DNA of 64,000 nt from Anaerolineae bacterium. GTDB taxonomy: Bacteria > Chloroflexota > Anaerolineae > Promineifilales > Promineifilaceae. Each line of letters opens with the position of its first letter. Within the stretch, counting starts at the first letter, position 1. Under the pieces are notes generated by a model. The model was not told the DNA's origin and searched no databases. It saw nothing but the letters and a program-made list of their open reading frames with translations. The stretch covers positions 1 through 64,000 of the forward strand of contig JAUIAP010000017.1 in NCBI GenBank assembly GCA_030425205.1, given 5' to 3'. The position numbers and the translations under genes are program-made. Positions 27,047 through 36,286 of the stretch are shown in pieces.

Positions 27047-27397
27047 TTAGTTGCGGCGGCGAATAATTGGCCCTAAGTTGTGACCGCCGAGCAGGTGCAT
27101 GTGGAGGTGAAAGACCTCTTGGTTGCCATCACGTCCACAGTTGATGATGAGACGATAGCCATCTTCGGCGATCCCTTCCTGTTTGGCGATCTTGCCAGCG
27201 ACGACCAGCATTCGGCCGACCATCGCCTCATCCGCCTCTGAAATATCGTTGACTGTCGGGATTTCTTTGTTCGGCACAATCAAAATGTGTGTTGGCGCGA
27301 CGGGATTAATGTCGCGGAAAGCTGTCACGAGATCGTCTTGATAGACGGTGTCTGAGGGGATTTCTCCCGCAATAATTTTTGAGAATATGGTTGTCAT
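27047..27397 (-). CDS. HIT-family (histidine triad) nucleotide-binding protein
   Basis: A 116-aa HINT-type protein with the catalytic triad motif HLHMHLLGG near residue 100 and the N-terminal [19 protein letters not shown], typical of the family. HINT proteins hydrolyse adenosine 5'-phosphoramidates and acyl-adenylates in the cytosol. Its ATG overlaps the stop of the nucleotidyltransferase gene by 4 nt (ATGA), so the two are translationally coupled. Confidence 0.93.
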   Translation of the reverse strand: MTTIFSKIIAGEIPSDTVYQDDLVTAFRDINPVAPTHILIVPNKEIPTVNDISEADEAMVGRMLVVAGKIAKQEGIAEDGYRLIINCGRDGNQEVFHLHMHLLGGHNLGPIIRRRN

Positions 27398-27975
27398 TCT
27401 TCCTCGGCTGCTTCAAATGCTTTTTGCACTAGATCAGTTACCTCAAGTAACGGCGCGGTCTCAAACATATATGCTCTATCCAATTTTTCCTGTTGGACTT
27501 TTATGATCTCAAGCACATCACGCCACTGTCGCTCCGATTGTCCACCAGTCATCCAAAACCAGTTCAATTTTGCTAAAATTGCATCCTCAGCGGTGACAAG
27601 GTAGAGCGGTGGTGCGCCTTCTTCAATTGGTTCATGAAGCCGACGCTCCAATTGCAATTGATCAAAACGTCGTTGTGTCGTAACAAAAATATCAACTTTG
27701 AACATCGTGGCTAGATGGATGATGTTAAAACTACGACGTGCGACAACAGCATCATGGATCATGAACCTATCTGCATAGTAATCACTACCTAAAATTTCGA
27801 CAAACTCATCGATGTGATAAAGTTGTAGGTTTGCCACAATATCCGCATCATTTGTATTTCGCACATATCCATGTGCGGCTGCGGCTAACGAACCACCAAG
27901 TGCGTACTCCACATCAAGTGAGTCTAATGCACCTGCAATAAAGTAAGTTACACCAAGAATTTCAGGGTCTAGCAT
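27394..27975 (-). CDS. Nucleotidyltransferase-fold protein (AbiEii-like)
   Basis: A 193-aa protein with the polymerase-beta-type nucleotidyltransferase signature [21 protein letters not shown] (residues about 27-46 hold GGS and the DAD-type acidic pair). It also has the later segment [18 protein letters not shown] followed by RQWRDVLEI, seen in proteins of the AbiEii/MNT-like group. Some family members are toxins of toxin-antitoxin systems; others have no known role. It overlaps the preceding 90-aa gene by 7 nt and the following HIT gene by 4 nt, which suggests a tightly coupled three-gene operon. Function not proven. Confidence 0.72.
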   Translation of the reverse strand: MLDPEILGVTYFIAGALDSLDVEYALGGSLAAAAHGYVRNTNDADIVANLQLYHIDEFVEILGSDYYADRFMIHDAVVARRSFNIIHLATMFKVDIFVTTQRRFDQLQLERRLHEPIEEGAPPLYLVTAEDAILAKLNWFWMTGGQSERQWRDVLEIIKVQQEKLDRAYMFETAPLLEVTDLVQKAFEAAEEE

Positions 27976-28241
27976 TCAAGTGTCCCGTAAGCCTTTGTTG
28001 CTAACTCTTCTCCTAAAAGCAATCCTGCGAGTCGCCTCCGTATCTGTTCTTCCGATGCTTCTGGATAGCGACGGCGTAAACCACTCATCGCAAGAGCGCG
28101 CCCCATGCGATTAAGTCGTTCAACCTGTTCAAACTTCTGCTTGAGAGTCATACGCCGATACCCTTCAATAAGAACGGCTTCGGCTTCGGGTGAGGTGTCC
28201 ATGTTCATCTCGCGCCATGTGGGGAGGCATTTTATTGTCAT
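27969..28241 (-). CDS. Small charged protein, partner of the nucleotidyltransferase
   Basis: A 90-aa soluble protein that I do not assign to a named family. It is mainly helical and basic (MTLKQKFEQVERLNRMGRAL, then RRRYPEASEEQIRRRLAGLLLGEEL). I have a general memory of proteins with this RYP-ASE-E-RRL-LLGEEL pattern beside nucleotidyltransferases. The start is ATG at 28241, which a -10 box precedes by 6 nt; ATG at 28208 is possible. It is the first gene of the operon with the nucleotidyltransferase and HIT genes. A toxin-antitoxin or immunity role is a guess. Confidence 0.6.
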   Translation of the reverse strand: MTIKCLPTWREMNMDTSPEAEAVLIEGYRRMTLKQKFEQVERLNRMGRALAMSGLRRRYPEASEEQIRRRLAGLLLGEELATKAYGTLEC

Positions 28242-28247
28242 GATTGG

Positions 28248-28276
28248 ATTGTACGGATGGCAGGAGACGATGGCAA
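28248..28276 (-). promoter_or_regulatory. Strong sigma-70-type promoter, probably leaderless
   Basis: On the minus strand -35 TTGCCA (28271-28276), 17-nt spacer and -10 TACAAT (28248-28253). The expected start coincides with the ATG at 28241, so the message would have no leader. Confidence 0.7.
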
Positions 28277-28424
28277 GGGGAGGATTCGTTTTGACAAGCG
28301 CAAAACATGACGCAAGTAACATGCGTCAATTAATAGAAAGTTGATCCCTAAAATTGCATACAGCCATTCTCGCACTATAATTGCAAGAAGCTCACAATGT
28401 TTTATCAGCATCACAGGATTTTTT

Positions 28425-28952
28425 GTGGATATTTTGCATCTTATTCAACGTCTCGAAAATGTCTTAAATGAAAGCCGTCGCTTACCTATGACGGCGAGTC
28501 TGCTTGTCGATGAAGACCGTATTTTTAATATCATCGACCAGATGCGTGTCGCTGTGCCTGAAAAAATCAAACAGGCGGAGCGCATTATTGCCGAACAGGA
28601 TCGCTATAAGGCGCGTGCGGAGGAAGAGGCACAGCGCATTCGTGATTTGGCCGAACAAGAGGCGATGGAGATGGTTAATCGCGATGCCGTCGTTCGCAAC
28701 GCACATGTGCAGGCAGAGAACATTATCGCTCGCGCCAATCAAGACACGGACAAGATGCGGCAAGATGCCGATGCCTATGCTGCGCGCGTGCTCGCCCAAT
28801 TGGAACAAGATATGGTTCGCTCACTGCGCGTGGTGCAGAATGGGCTCAATCGATTGGAGCGGACATTAGAGCCACCGCATGTTGTTGATAACTTACGGTC
28901 AGAGGAACAATCGGCCGAAATTCCTGCACCAGAGCTTGTTGATTCACTTTAG
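28425..28952 (+). CDS. Coiled-coil protein of unknown function
   Basis: A 175-aa protein that is almost wholly alpha-helical. Residues about 35-115 are rich in Glu, Gln, Arg and Ala with heptad spacing (ERIIAEQDRYKARAEEEAQR), which suggests a long coiled coil. Proteins like this are often labelled ATPase or V-type subunit-like in Chloroflexi, but no ATP-binding motif is present, so that name would be misleading. I chose GTG at 28425 because AGGA lies 7 nt upstream; the longer frame from 28341 has no signal. A terminator follows 24 nt after the stop. Confidence 0.7.
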   Translation: MDILHLIQRLENVLNESRRLPMTASLLVDEDRIFNIIDQMRVAVPEKIKQAERIIAEQDRYKARAEEEAQRIRDLAEQEAMEMVNRDAVVRNAHVQAENIIARANQDTDKMRQDADAYAARVLAQLEQDMVRSLRVVQNGLNRLERTLEPPHVVDNLRSEEQSAEIPAPELVDSL

Positions 28953-28975
28953 ATATTTAGTCACAGGTTATTTTC

Positions 28976-29006
28976 AAAAAAGAGACCCAATTGGGTCTCT
29001 TTTTTA
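28976..29006 (+). terminator. Intrinsic terminator, palindromic
   Basis: AAAAAAGAGACCCAA and TTGGGTCTCTTTTTT form a perfect 15-bp stem, so it can work in both directions. Confidence 0.85.
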
Positions 29007-29020
29007 TTACAACCTCGCGC

Positions 29021-29053
29021 CGTAACGATCTCGTAACGGTTGGACTGTAAGAT
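29021..29053 (+). promoter_or_regulatory. Direct-repeat operator and -10 of first M4 protease
   Basis: CGTAACG (29021-29027), ATCT, CGTAACG (29032-29038) is a 7-4-7 direct repeat with 11-bp spacing. A -10 TAAGAT (29048-29053) follows 9 nt later. This is the geometry of OmpR/PhoB-type response-regulator activation in which the binding site replaces the -35. The identical operator and the same 9-nt gap occur at 31748. Confidence 0.65.
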
Positions 29054-29097
29054 TGCCGGAAACTTGCAAAAAATCTGTAAAATGAAAGGAGATATTT

Positions 29098-31623
29098 ATG
29101 AATGCCTTCCGCCCGCAGCGCACTAAGCTGCTGATTATGTTCATACTCTTGTTGCTTGTTGCAACGGCAGTCGTTGGACAAGGACGCTCGGTTTCGGCCG
29201 AAACACGCGGCGAGTTACTCACCGGGTTAAACACTGCAACTGACGGCAACTTATATACAAATGAAGGTCAATTCGGCACATTGACATTTCTGCAGGCAAC
29301 TGACGGTGTTTTGAGCGTGGGCAATACACGTGCATCAGCTGAGACGCGCGCCCGCGATTTTCTAGCCGATTACGGTTCGCTATTTGGCCTCGATAATGCC
29401 TATGCTAATTTGAGCGTCCTCGAAACACATACGGACAATCTCGGCATGACGCATGTACGCTTTAACCAGATGCACAACGATATCCCTGTTTTTGGTGGGC
29501 AAATGATTGTTCATCTTAACGCGGATGGCGTGACGGCTGCAAATGGCAACATTGTGCCAAACATTGCTATTCCACAAGCGGCAATCACGCTAGAATCGGC
29601 CGAACAAATTGCCGTTCAAGATGTCGCTAAGCGTGATCGTGACGCAATTTTCACAGTCTTTGAAGCCGAGCAAATGATCTACCACACCGGTCTCCTACAA
29701 GGCGTCAATGGCGACGTGCGTCTCGCCTACTCAATCAAGACCGCAAGCGATGGGCCAATAGAACATATTATCGTTGACGCCGCTTCAGGTGAAGTCCTTA
29801 ACGTGATTCCCCTCCGACATGGTGCAAAGTATCGCCATGTCTATACGCCAGTTTACGCGCCAATCGCGGAAGTAGGGAATGAAGACAATCCCCCACCAGC
29901 ACTAATCGTTGTCCCAAATCCTACCAATACAGACCTAAACTTTGGGATTGGTACACCCCCAAGCTTGCTTTTTGATTTTGCGGGGCATGTCTACGACTTT
30001 TTCTATGAAGGGTTTGGGCGCGAATCATGGGATGGAGAAGACGCTCACATGCACAGCGTCTATCTCGTCAATCAAAACTGCCCTAATGCATACTGGAATG
30101 GTGAAACTACAAACTACTGTCCAGGTTTCGACCTTGATGATGTTGTTGCACATGAATGGGGTCATGCCTACACAGAAAAAACCCACGGCTTGATCTATCA
30201 GTGGCAATCTGGCGCACTAAACGAATCGTACTCCGATATTTGGGGTGAAACAATTGACTTGCACAACGACATCGACGACTCCGCACCACTCTACATAAAC
30301 GACAATAGTCAACCTGCGCCAAATGGCGTGCGCTGGATTCTTGGCGAAGGCTTGAGCTCAGTCGCCGTTGATTTGCTGCTGCGCGATATGTGGGACCCAG
30401 AACGTCTTGGCTATCCTGCAACTGTTTCATCTGACAACTACCATTGCGAAACCAGCGATGGAGGCGGTGTTCACACCAACTCTGGCGTGCCGAACTTGGC
30501 TTATGTGATGCTCGTTGATGGTCGTACATTTAACGATATTACGATTGAGCCAATCGGGTTTGTCAAGGCATCAAACATCTATTTCCGCGCCTCAACCGAC
30601 TATCAAGTAAACTCCAGTGACTTCAGCGACCATGCCGATGCGCTCATGGCATCGTGTATGGATTTGGTCAACAGTGGTGAAACGTTATCAAATAGCTGGC
30701 TAGGTTTGCCAGATGAGGTCATGACTGCCAATGATTGCACGCAAGTAGCCAACGCAATTGAGGCTGTTGAAATGCGCACTGAACCAACTCAGTGCAACTT
30801 CCAGCCATTGTTGGCACAAGATACGCCACCAGCTTGCGGTGAGGGTCTTGCTCCCAATAACTTCTTTAGTGAGAATTGGGAAAGTGGCACAAATGGCGCA
30901 ACTGTAGACTCAATGGCCGGTTGGTCAATCGTTGCTGAAGCGGCGCCCGGTGGTGATACGTTTGATGCACAAGAGTACGATTGGGTAATCAAAACTGACT
31001 TGCCGAGCGAGCGGTCTGGCACAGCAGCATTCGCGATTGATGAGATCACTGGAACGTGTGCACCCGGCGGCGATATTTCTGGACGTTTTTATATGGAAAG
31101 TCCAGCAATGACGGTTGGCGCTGGTGAAGACAGCACGATTAGTCTCGCGTTCGATCACTGGGTTTCAACTGAGCTTGAATTTGACGGCGGTAATTTACTG
31201 ATCAGCATCAACGACGGTCCATTTACAGTTGTCCCAGAAGCGAACTACACATTCAATCCACCAAATTCGACGTTTGCCACAGATGCAACCCACCAAAAAG
31301 CAGGCGAAGATGCATGGATGGGAACAGATGGTGGCGCAATTAAGGGAACATGGGGAACGACCATCGTTGACCTCGCTGGACTTGGTGCGTCCGAAGGTGA
31401 CACCGTCAAGGCTCGGTGGGATTTTGCCATAGATGGTTGCAATGGGATTGAAGGATGGTACGTTGATGATGTTAGAGCATACACATGTACACAAGCTGCT
31501 CCAACTGCTGTCAACCTTGTAGAAAGCCACTCGCAAGAGACAACCTCATCTTTTACATGGCTTTTGATTACATTGTTGGCAACGTTAACCGCATCGCTCT
31601 TCTTCTGGCGAAAACGTGCATAA
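29098..31623 (+). CDS. M4-family metallopeptidase (thermolysin-like), surface-anchored
   Basis: An 841-aa secreted zinc protease. Residues 1 to about 35 are a signal peptide with a long hydrophobic core (LLIMFILLLLVATAVVG). A thermolysin-type propeptide follows (FTP and PepSY regions, LGMTHVRFNQMHNDIPVFGG). The catalytic domain has HEWGH at 352-356, the third zinc ligand Glu at about 376 in NESYSDIWGE, and HTNSGVPNL with the transition-state His. Residues about 590-800 form a cysteine-containing beta domain. The C-terminus is a TM helix followed by WRKRA, which probably keeps it on the membrane. AAAGGAGA precedes the ATG. Tandem paralogue of the next gene. Confidence 0.92.
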   Translation: MNAFRPQRTKLLIMFILLLLVATAVVGQGRSVSAETRGELLTGLNTATDGNLYTNEGQFGTLTFLQATDGVLSVGNTRASAETRARDFLADYGSLFGLDNAYANLSVLETHTDNLGMTHVRFNQMHNDIPVFGGQMIVHLNADGVTAANGNIVPNIAIPQAAITLESAEQIAVQDVAKRDRDAIFTVFEAEQMIYHTGLLQGVNGDVRLAYSIKTASDGPIEHIIVDAASGEVLNVIPLRHGAKYRHVYTPVYAPIAEVGNEDNPPPALIVVPNPTNTDLNFGIGTPPSLLFDFAGHVYDFFYEGFGRESWDGEDAHMHSVYLVNQNCPNAYWNGETTNYCPGFDLDDVVAHEWGHAYTEKTHGLIYQWQSGALNESYSDIWGETIDLHNDIDDSAPLYINDNSQPAPNGVRWILGEGLSSVAVDLLLRDMWDPERLGYPATVSSDNYHCETSDGGGVHTNSGVPNLAYVMLVDGRTFNDITIEPIGFVKASNIYFRASTDYQVNSSDFSDHADALMASCMDLVNSGETLSNSWLGLPDEVMTANDCTQVANAIEAVEMRTEPTQCNFQPLLAQDTPPACGEGLAPNNFFSENWESGTNGATVDSMAGWSIVAEAAPGGDTFDAQEYDWVIKTDLPSERSGTAAFAIDEITGTCAPGGDISGRFYMESPAMTVGAGEDSTISLAFDHWVSTELEFDGGNLLISINDGPFTVVPEANYTFNPPNSTFATDATHQKAGEDAWMGTDGGAIKGTWGTTIVDLAGLGASEGDTVKARWDFAIDGCNGIEGWYVDDVRAYTCTQAAPTAVNLVESHSQETTSSFTWLLITLLATLTASLFFWRKRA

Positions 31624-31673
31624 TTGAAAATTGATATGTATTGGGAGCTAAACATCCCAATATAGTCCCTGAA

Positions 31674-31701
31674 GGCGCGGCATCATTTGTCGCGCTTTTT
31701 T
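31674..31701 (+). terminator. Intrinsic terminator after first M4 protease
   Basis: GCGCG (31675-31679) pairs with CGCGC (31691-31695) and runs into a T-tract. Confidence 0.65.
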
Positions 31702-31747
31702 GATCCCTATTTCCCAATAGAACGGCAAGTCGTTGCCATCGGCTTCT

Positions 31748-31780
31748 CGTAACGATCTCGTAACGCTACTTCCATAGAAT
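31748..31780 (+). promoter_or_regulatory. Direct-repeat operator and -10 of second M4 protease
   Basis: CGTAACG (31748-31754), ATCT, CGTAACG (31759-31765), then 9 nt and a -10 TAGAAT (31775-31780). It is identical in operator, spacing and distance to the start codon (about 75 nt) to the site before the first protease, while the DNA around it differs. Confidence 0.65.
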
Positions 31781-31822
31781 AGATGTTAACTTGAAAAGGT
31801 TTCTAATATTTAAGGAGAGCAT

Positions 31823-34312
31823 ATGTCCCCAAAAACTCATTCGAGAAGACATGTCGCTGGGTATCTTTTGATCGCCACGACATTGATGGTAATGATTATA
31901 TTTGGCCTCGATCAGTCAGTGGCCGCGAACGATGTTTCGGCCGAAACACTGCTGGCCGACTTTATGACTGCAACGGATGGCAACCTCATCACACGCACAT
32001 CGGCAGCCACCAATAACCTCAAGCAGCTCCACGCCATTGAGGGCGTGCTCGTGCGCGATAACAGTGCATTGGCGGCTGAAACCCGCGCCGTAAACTTCCT
32101 GCAAGGGTATGGTGCCATTTTCGGCATTCAAAATGCGGTTGAAGAAACGGCGCTCTTTAGAGTTGAGCAAGATGACTTAGGGATGCAACACGTGCGTCTT
32201 GAACAACGCTATAATGGGCTTCCCGTCTTTGGATCTGAGTTAATTGTGCATATGGATGACGAAGGGATCATTGGCGTAAACGGAAATTTCATTCCGAAAA
32301 TCGCAATTAGCACAACCCCTGTTTTAAGCGCGGTCGAAGCGCAAGAGACGGCGTTGCGTAACGTGATTGCAATGAATCCAAATGCCACGCTGCATGTAGC
32401 GGATAGTTCATTACAAATTTATCGTCATGGTCTTTTCAAGGGGATTACAGGTGAGAATGAATTGGCCTATGCGGTAGAGATACGCGGCGAATCGGGCGAT
32501 ATGGTCGGTGAGCAGATCTGGATTTCGGCCGAAACTGGCATCATCCTCGACTCAATTTCATTGATCCACACGGAAAAATCTCGTGAGATATATACTCCCG
32601 CATACGTTGCAGGTCTGCCCGTATATGATGAACAAACAGCAATTCTTCCGCCCCCACCGGGACCCATTGCCAACCTGTATGACTTCGCAGGGGGAGTTTA
32701 TGATCTCTTCTTCAATGCATTTGGGCGTGATGCTTGGAATGATAATGGAGATATTCAACAAAGTGTCTATTTGATTAATCAGAACTGTCCCAACGCCTAT
32801 TGGGATGGCAATCGCACGAACTACTGTCCCGGCTTTGATCTCGATGACGTTGTCGCCCACGAATGGGGACATGGTTACACACAAGAAACACACGGCTTGA
32901 TTTACTCATACCAATCTGGGGCATTAAACGAATCCTACTCAGATATTTGGGGTGAAACATACGACATTCATAATGGGGCCGACGGAATTGGTGGGTCAAA
33001 CAATGATGAACCATATCCAGACGGTCAGCGATGGGTGGTCGGTGAAGATTTAACGGAAATTGCTGTTGACCTGCTTTTGCGTGATATGTGGGACCCGATT
33101 CGCGTCAACGGCGGTAGTGGCGACCCTGATCGAACCACATCCCCCCAATATCATTGCGAAGCAAGTGACAGCGGTGGTGTACATACCAATTCTGGCGTAC
33201 CGAACCATGGGTATGCGATGTTGGTTGACGGCAAGACGTACAACAATCAAACAGTTGAAGGAATTGGCTTTGTTCGCGCCATGCATATTTATTATCGTGC
33301 CAGCACTGTTTACCAAATTCGTAGCACCGATTTCCCAGACCATGCACAGGCATTGCGCGACTCTTGCACCGACTTAATCGGTGCGCCACTGAACGATTTC
33401 TTAACTGGGGAAGTTTCGGCCGATGTCATCACACTCAATCATTGCAAACAGGTTGACAACATGATTAAGGCAGTTGAACTTGAAGTTCCACCTGTTTGTG
33501 ACTTTAACTTCGAGCGCATTCTTGCCCAAGAGCCACCTGCCCTGTGCAGCACAGAAGCAGGTAGTGCTGAGCCATTCTATATCGAAGATTGGGAATCAGG
33601 GATGGACGGTTGGTCGTTGGAAAGTGGTGGCACAAATCCGCTCTCATGGCCCGGTTACAATTGGGAAGTTGTCTCAGATTTACCACTTGGTGTGCAGGGA
33701 TCGTCCGCGTTCGCCATTAATGAGGTAGCTGGTGACTGTGCGCTTGATGACATTTCGGGTAGTTTTGCCATGACAAGTCCAGAGATTACCGTGCCAGACA
33801 CCAACACGCCACTCGAAATGTCGTTCTCGCACCGTGTGGACACGGAACGTGATTTCGATGGTGGGAATCTCTTGATTAGCATCAATGGGGGCGCATTTGC
33901 ACTCGTTCCAGATGGTCAGTACCGTTACAACGCGCCAAATACGACTCTAAGTGGCCTTATCGATACGAACACCAATCCAAAAGGCGGTGAGATTGCATGG
34001 TCTGGCGTCGATCAGGGCTTCCCAGAAAGTGCATGGGGTGTCACAATTGTCGATCTTGATGGTTTAGGCATTAGCGCAAACGATACGATCCAGTTGAAGT
34101 TTGACTTTGGTCTGGATGCTTGCAACGGTGTGACAGGTTGGCATGTCGATACGATTACGGCCGCAAGCTGTTCTGGTGCGCCGACGGCGATTGAACTGAG
34201 TTCGGCCGAAAGCGCTGAACCCGCAACCGCCACAAATTGGACGCTGATTGTACTGTTTGCAATAGTGGGTATGTTGTCAGCAATCCTGTTGTTCTGGCGG
34301 CAACGCGCTTAA
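31823..34312 (+). CDS. M4-family metallopeptidase (thermolysin-like), tandem paralogue
   Basis: An 829-aa paralogue of the preceding gene with the same order: signal peptide, propeptide, catalytic domain, C-terminal beta domain, TM helix and a basic tail WRQRA. The zinc site is HEWGH at 346-350 with Glu at about 370 in NESYSDIWGE. HTNSGVPNHGYAM supplies the active-site His region. Differences are concentrated in surface loops and the C-terminal domain (for example VNGGSGDPDRTTS is inserted here), which suggests diverged substrates. AAGGAGAG lies before the ATG. Both genes share one type of promoter and are each followed by a terminator, so they are separate transcripts. Confidence 0.92.
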   Translation: MSPKTHSRRHVAGYLLIATTLMVMIIFGLDQSVAANDVSAETLLADFMTATDGNLITRTSAATNNLKQLHAIEGVLVRDNSALAAETRAVNFLQGYGAIFGIQNAVEETALFRVEQDDLGMQHVRLEQRYNGLPVFGSELIVHMDDEGIIGVNGNFIPKIAISTTPVLSAVEAQETALRNVIAMNPNATLHVADSSLQIYRHGLFKGITGENELAYAVEIRGESGDMVGEQIWISAETGIILDSISLIHTEKSREIYTPAYVAGLPVYDEQTAILPPPPGPIANLYDFAGGVYDLFFNAFGRDAWNDNGDIQQSVYLINQNCPNAYWDGNRTNYCPGFDLDDVVAHEWGHGYTQETHGLIYSYQSGALNESYSDIWGETYDIHNGADGIGGSNNDEPYPDGQRWVVGEDLTEIAVDLLLRDMWDPIRVNGGSGDPDRTTSPQYHCEASDSGGVHTNSGVPNHGYAMLVDGKTYNNQTVEGIGFVRAMHIYYRASTVYQIRSTDFPDHAQALRDSCTDLIGAPLNDFLTGEVSADVITLNHCKQVDNMIKAVELEVPPVCDFNFERILAQEPPALCSTEAGSAEPFYIEDWESGMDGWSLESGGTNPLSWPGYNWEVVSDLPLGVQGSSAFAINEVAGDCALDDISGSFAMTSPEITVPDTNTPLEMSFSHRVDTERDFDGGNLLISINGGAFALVPDGQYRYNAPNTTLSGLIDTNTNPKGGEIAWSGVDQGFPESAWGVTIVDLDGLGISANDTIQLKFDFGLDACNGVTGWHVDTITAASCSGAPTAIELSSAESAEPATATNWTLIVLFAIVGMLSAILLFWRQRA

Positions 34313-34361
34313 CAGATACAACTGTAAGCGGAGTTTGAACTCTGCCTTGCAAGACGCAATC

Positions 34362-34393
34362 AAAAAGCGTGGCTTAATTAGTCACGCTTTTTT
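34362..34393 (+). terminator. Intrinsic terminator after second M4 protease
   Basis: AAAAAGCGTG and CACGCTTTTTT arms around an AT-rich loop. Confidence 0.8.
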
Positions 34394-34644
34394 GTTCCGA
34401 ATTTTCCCCCAGCTAACCATCTTCCTATCACAAAGTTTAAGCACTTCGCGCTTTTAAAGGTTTTACAATACCCCACATAACCTTCCCGGTCGGGGCGAAT
34501 CTGATTTCCCTTCTTCAGGAGCATCTTGGGGAGAGTGCTTCATAAAGACTGATAGAGCCAACGTTTGTTCTTGCTACTATCTCCCCGCTCTTTTCCCAGT
34601 CACGAGAGAGCTTTAGGGATGAGATTTTATATACACCTATACAA
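34394..34644. other. Intergenic stretch with no recognised feature
   Basis: About 250 nt between the protease terminator and the nuo terminator. It contains no supported reading frame on either strand, and I could not match it to a known RNA family. A weak TACAAT occurs near 34466. Confidence 0.5.
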
Positions 34645-34671
34645 CAAAAAAGCTCCGCAAAATGCGGAGCC
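34645..34671 (-). terminator. Intrinsic terminator of the nuo operon
   Basis: On the minus strand GCTCCGCA and TGCGGAGC (34652-34659 and 34663-34670) form a perfect 8-bp stem with a TTTTTT tail. A second hairpin, AATAGGC/GCCTATT, lies at 34680-34702, closer to nuoM. Confidence 0.85.
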
Positions 34672-34736
34672 TTTCGTTAAATAGGCTGTTTGTTGGCCTA
34701 TTCGTTATTGGACAGGCTAACTTCTTGTCCTATATT

Positions 34737-36251
34737 TTAGCCACCAACGAGGGCAGAAGCAGAACGAATATACTCGATCAGGGCGTCTGCTGTTGTGTCC
34801 ATGTAGGCAAAGTAACCAGAGGGGGCAATCCCGATCCAGACGATAAACAGCAAGAACGAGAGCAAAATTGCCAACTCACCACGATTTACGTCGCGCAACG
34901 CCTTGTTCTCAGGCTTATCTAGTGGGCCTAAGAAAACGCGCTGGAACATCCAGAGTAGGTAGATTGCCGCAAGAATGACGCCCGTTGCCGCAAACAGCGT
35001 GAAAATCCACGGACGTGGGCCAAGTGCTGTGCTGCCAGCTGAGCCGAGCAAAATCGTAAACTCACCAACAAAGCCGTTCAAGCCGGGTAGACCCAAACTC
35101 GATAGGGTGATGATGAGCGAGATGATTGAGAAAACGGGCATCGCAATCCAAACGCCACCAAAATCCTCGATCTGGCGAGTATGCCGCTGCTCATAAATGA
35201 TACCGACGATGTAAAACAGTGCGCCTGAGCTCAAGCCATGATTGACACCTTGCAGAATCGCGCCCTCAAGCCCTTGTGCGTTGAGCGAGAAAATTCCCAA
35301 CATGACAAAACCCAAGTGGCTAATTGACGAGTAGGCAACAAGCTTCTTGACATCTGTTTGAGCGAATGCAACGATTGCCCCATAAATGATGCCGATGACT
35401 GCCAAGACTGCAATTGCGGGTGCAAAGTAATAGGAGGCATTCGGGAACATCGGCAGATTGAATCGCATGAAGCCGTATGTACCCATTTTTAGTAGGACGC
35501 CAGCCAAGATGACGGAACCCGCCGTGGGGGCTTGCGTATGCGCGTCTGGCAACCATGAATGGAATGGGAAGACGGGAACTTTAACGGCAAAGGCGATTGC
35601 GAACGCCAAGAATAGCCAATTTTCCGCGCCGCCAAATTGCGTACCAATGATTTCTGGTACGGCAAATGAGTCTGCTTGAATCCCAACGTACAAAATCGCG
35701 ACAAGCATCAGTAATGAGCCAGCCATCGTATAGAGGAAAAACTTGATCGCCGCGTATACTCTCTCTTTGCCACCCCAGAGGCCAATCAGGAAGTACATTG
35801 GCACAAGCGTGAACTCCCAGAAAACATAAAAGAAGAACAGGTCTTGCGCGAGGAATACGCCCAACATACCCGTTTCAAGCAGCAGCATAAAGATATAGTA
35901 CTGCTTGACATTCTCCTTAATCATCGGGAAAGAGGCTGCGATTGCCAACATCGAGATGAAGGTCGTTAGCATGATCATTGCAATGCTAATGCCATCTACA
36001 CCGAGGTAGTATTGGATGCCCCACTGTGGAATCCACATAAAACGGTCAACCATTTGCAGGTCGGCCGTCCCTTTATCAAACATCATCAGCACAAGGCATG
36101 AGATGACAAAGGTAGAGATTGCAGTGAAGATAGCGACGCTGCGGATTTCATCATCGGAATTTCGGCCGATTCTTCCCATAATCAGCAGTGCGAACACACC
36201 AATAACTGGGGTAAAAGTCAAAATTGTCAGGATTGCGTTAAAGTCGTTCAT
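34737..36251 (-). CDS. nuoM: NADH-quinone oxidoreductase subunit M
   Basis: A 504-aa antiporter-like proton-pumping subunit of complex I with about 14 TM helices. The key lysine and glutamate region of the antiporter fold is visible in FAVKVPVFPFHSWLPDAHTQAPT and DVKKLVAYSSISHLGFVMLG. It is the last gene of the operon, 35 nt after nuoL, and a terminator follows. No nuoN follows, although in most operons nuoN comes right after nuoM. Confidence 0.95.
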   Translation of the reverse strand: MNDFNAILTILTFTPVIGVFALLIMGRIGRNSDDEIRSVAIFTAISTFVISCLVLMMFDKGTADLQMVDRFMWIPQWGIQYYLGVDGISIAMIMLTTFISMLAIAASFPMIKENVKQYYIFMLLLETGMLGVFLAQDLFFFYVFWEFTLVPMYFLIGLWGGKERVYAAIKFFLYTMAGSLLMLVAILYVGIQADSFAVPEIIGTQFGGAENWLFLAFAIAFAVKVPVFPFHSWLPDAHTQAPTAGSVILAGVLLKMGTYGFMRFNLPMFPNASYYFAPAIAVLAVIGIIYGAIVAFAQTDVKKLVAYSSISHLGFVMLGIFSLNAQGLEGAILQGVNHGLSSGALFYIVGIIYEQRHTRQIEDFGGVWIAMPVFSIISLIITLSSLGLPGLNGFVGEFTILLGSAGSTALGPRPWIFTLFAATGVILAAIYLLWMFQRVFLGPLDKPENKALRDVNRGELAILLSFLLFIVWIGIAPSGYFAYMDTTADALIEYIRSASALVGG

Positions 36252-36286
36252 TCAGATTCCTGAAAAGAAAACAGACATCAGTCTGC

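Noticed and set aside
34394..34644. Riboswitch or ncRNA in the gap before the nuo terminator
   Set aside because: No known consensus was recognised by eye; only weak pairings were seen.
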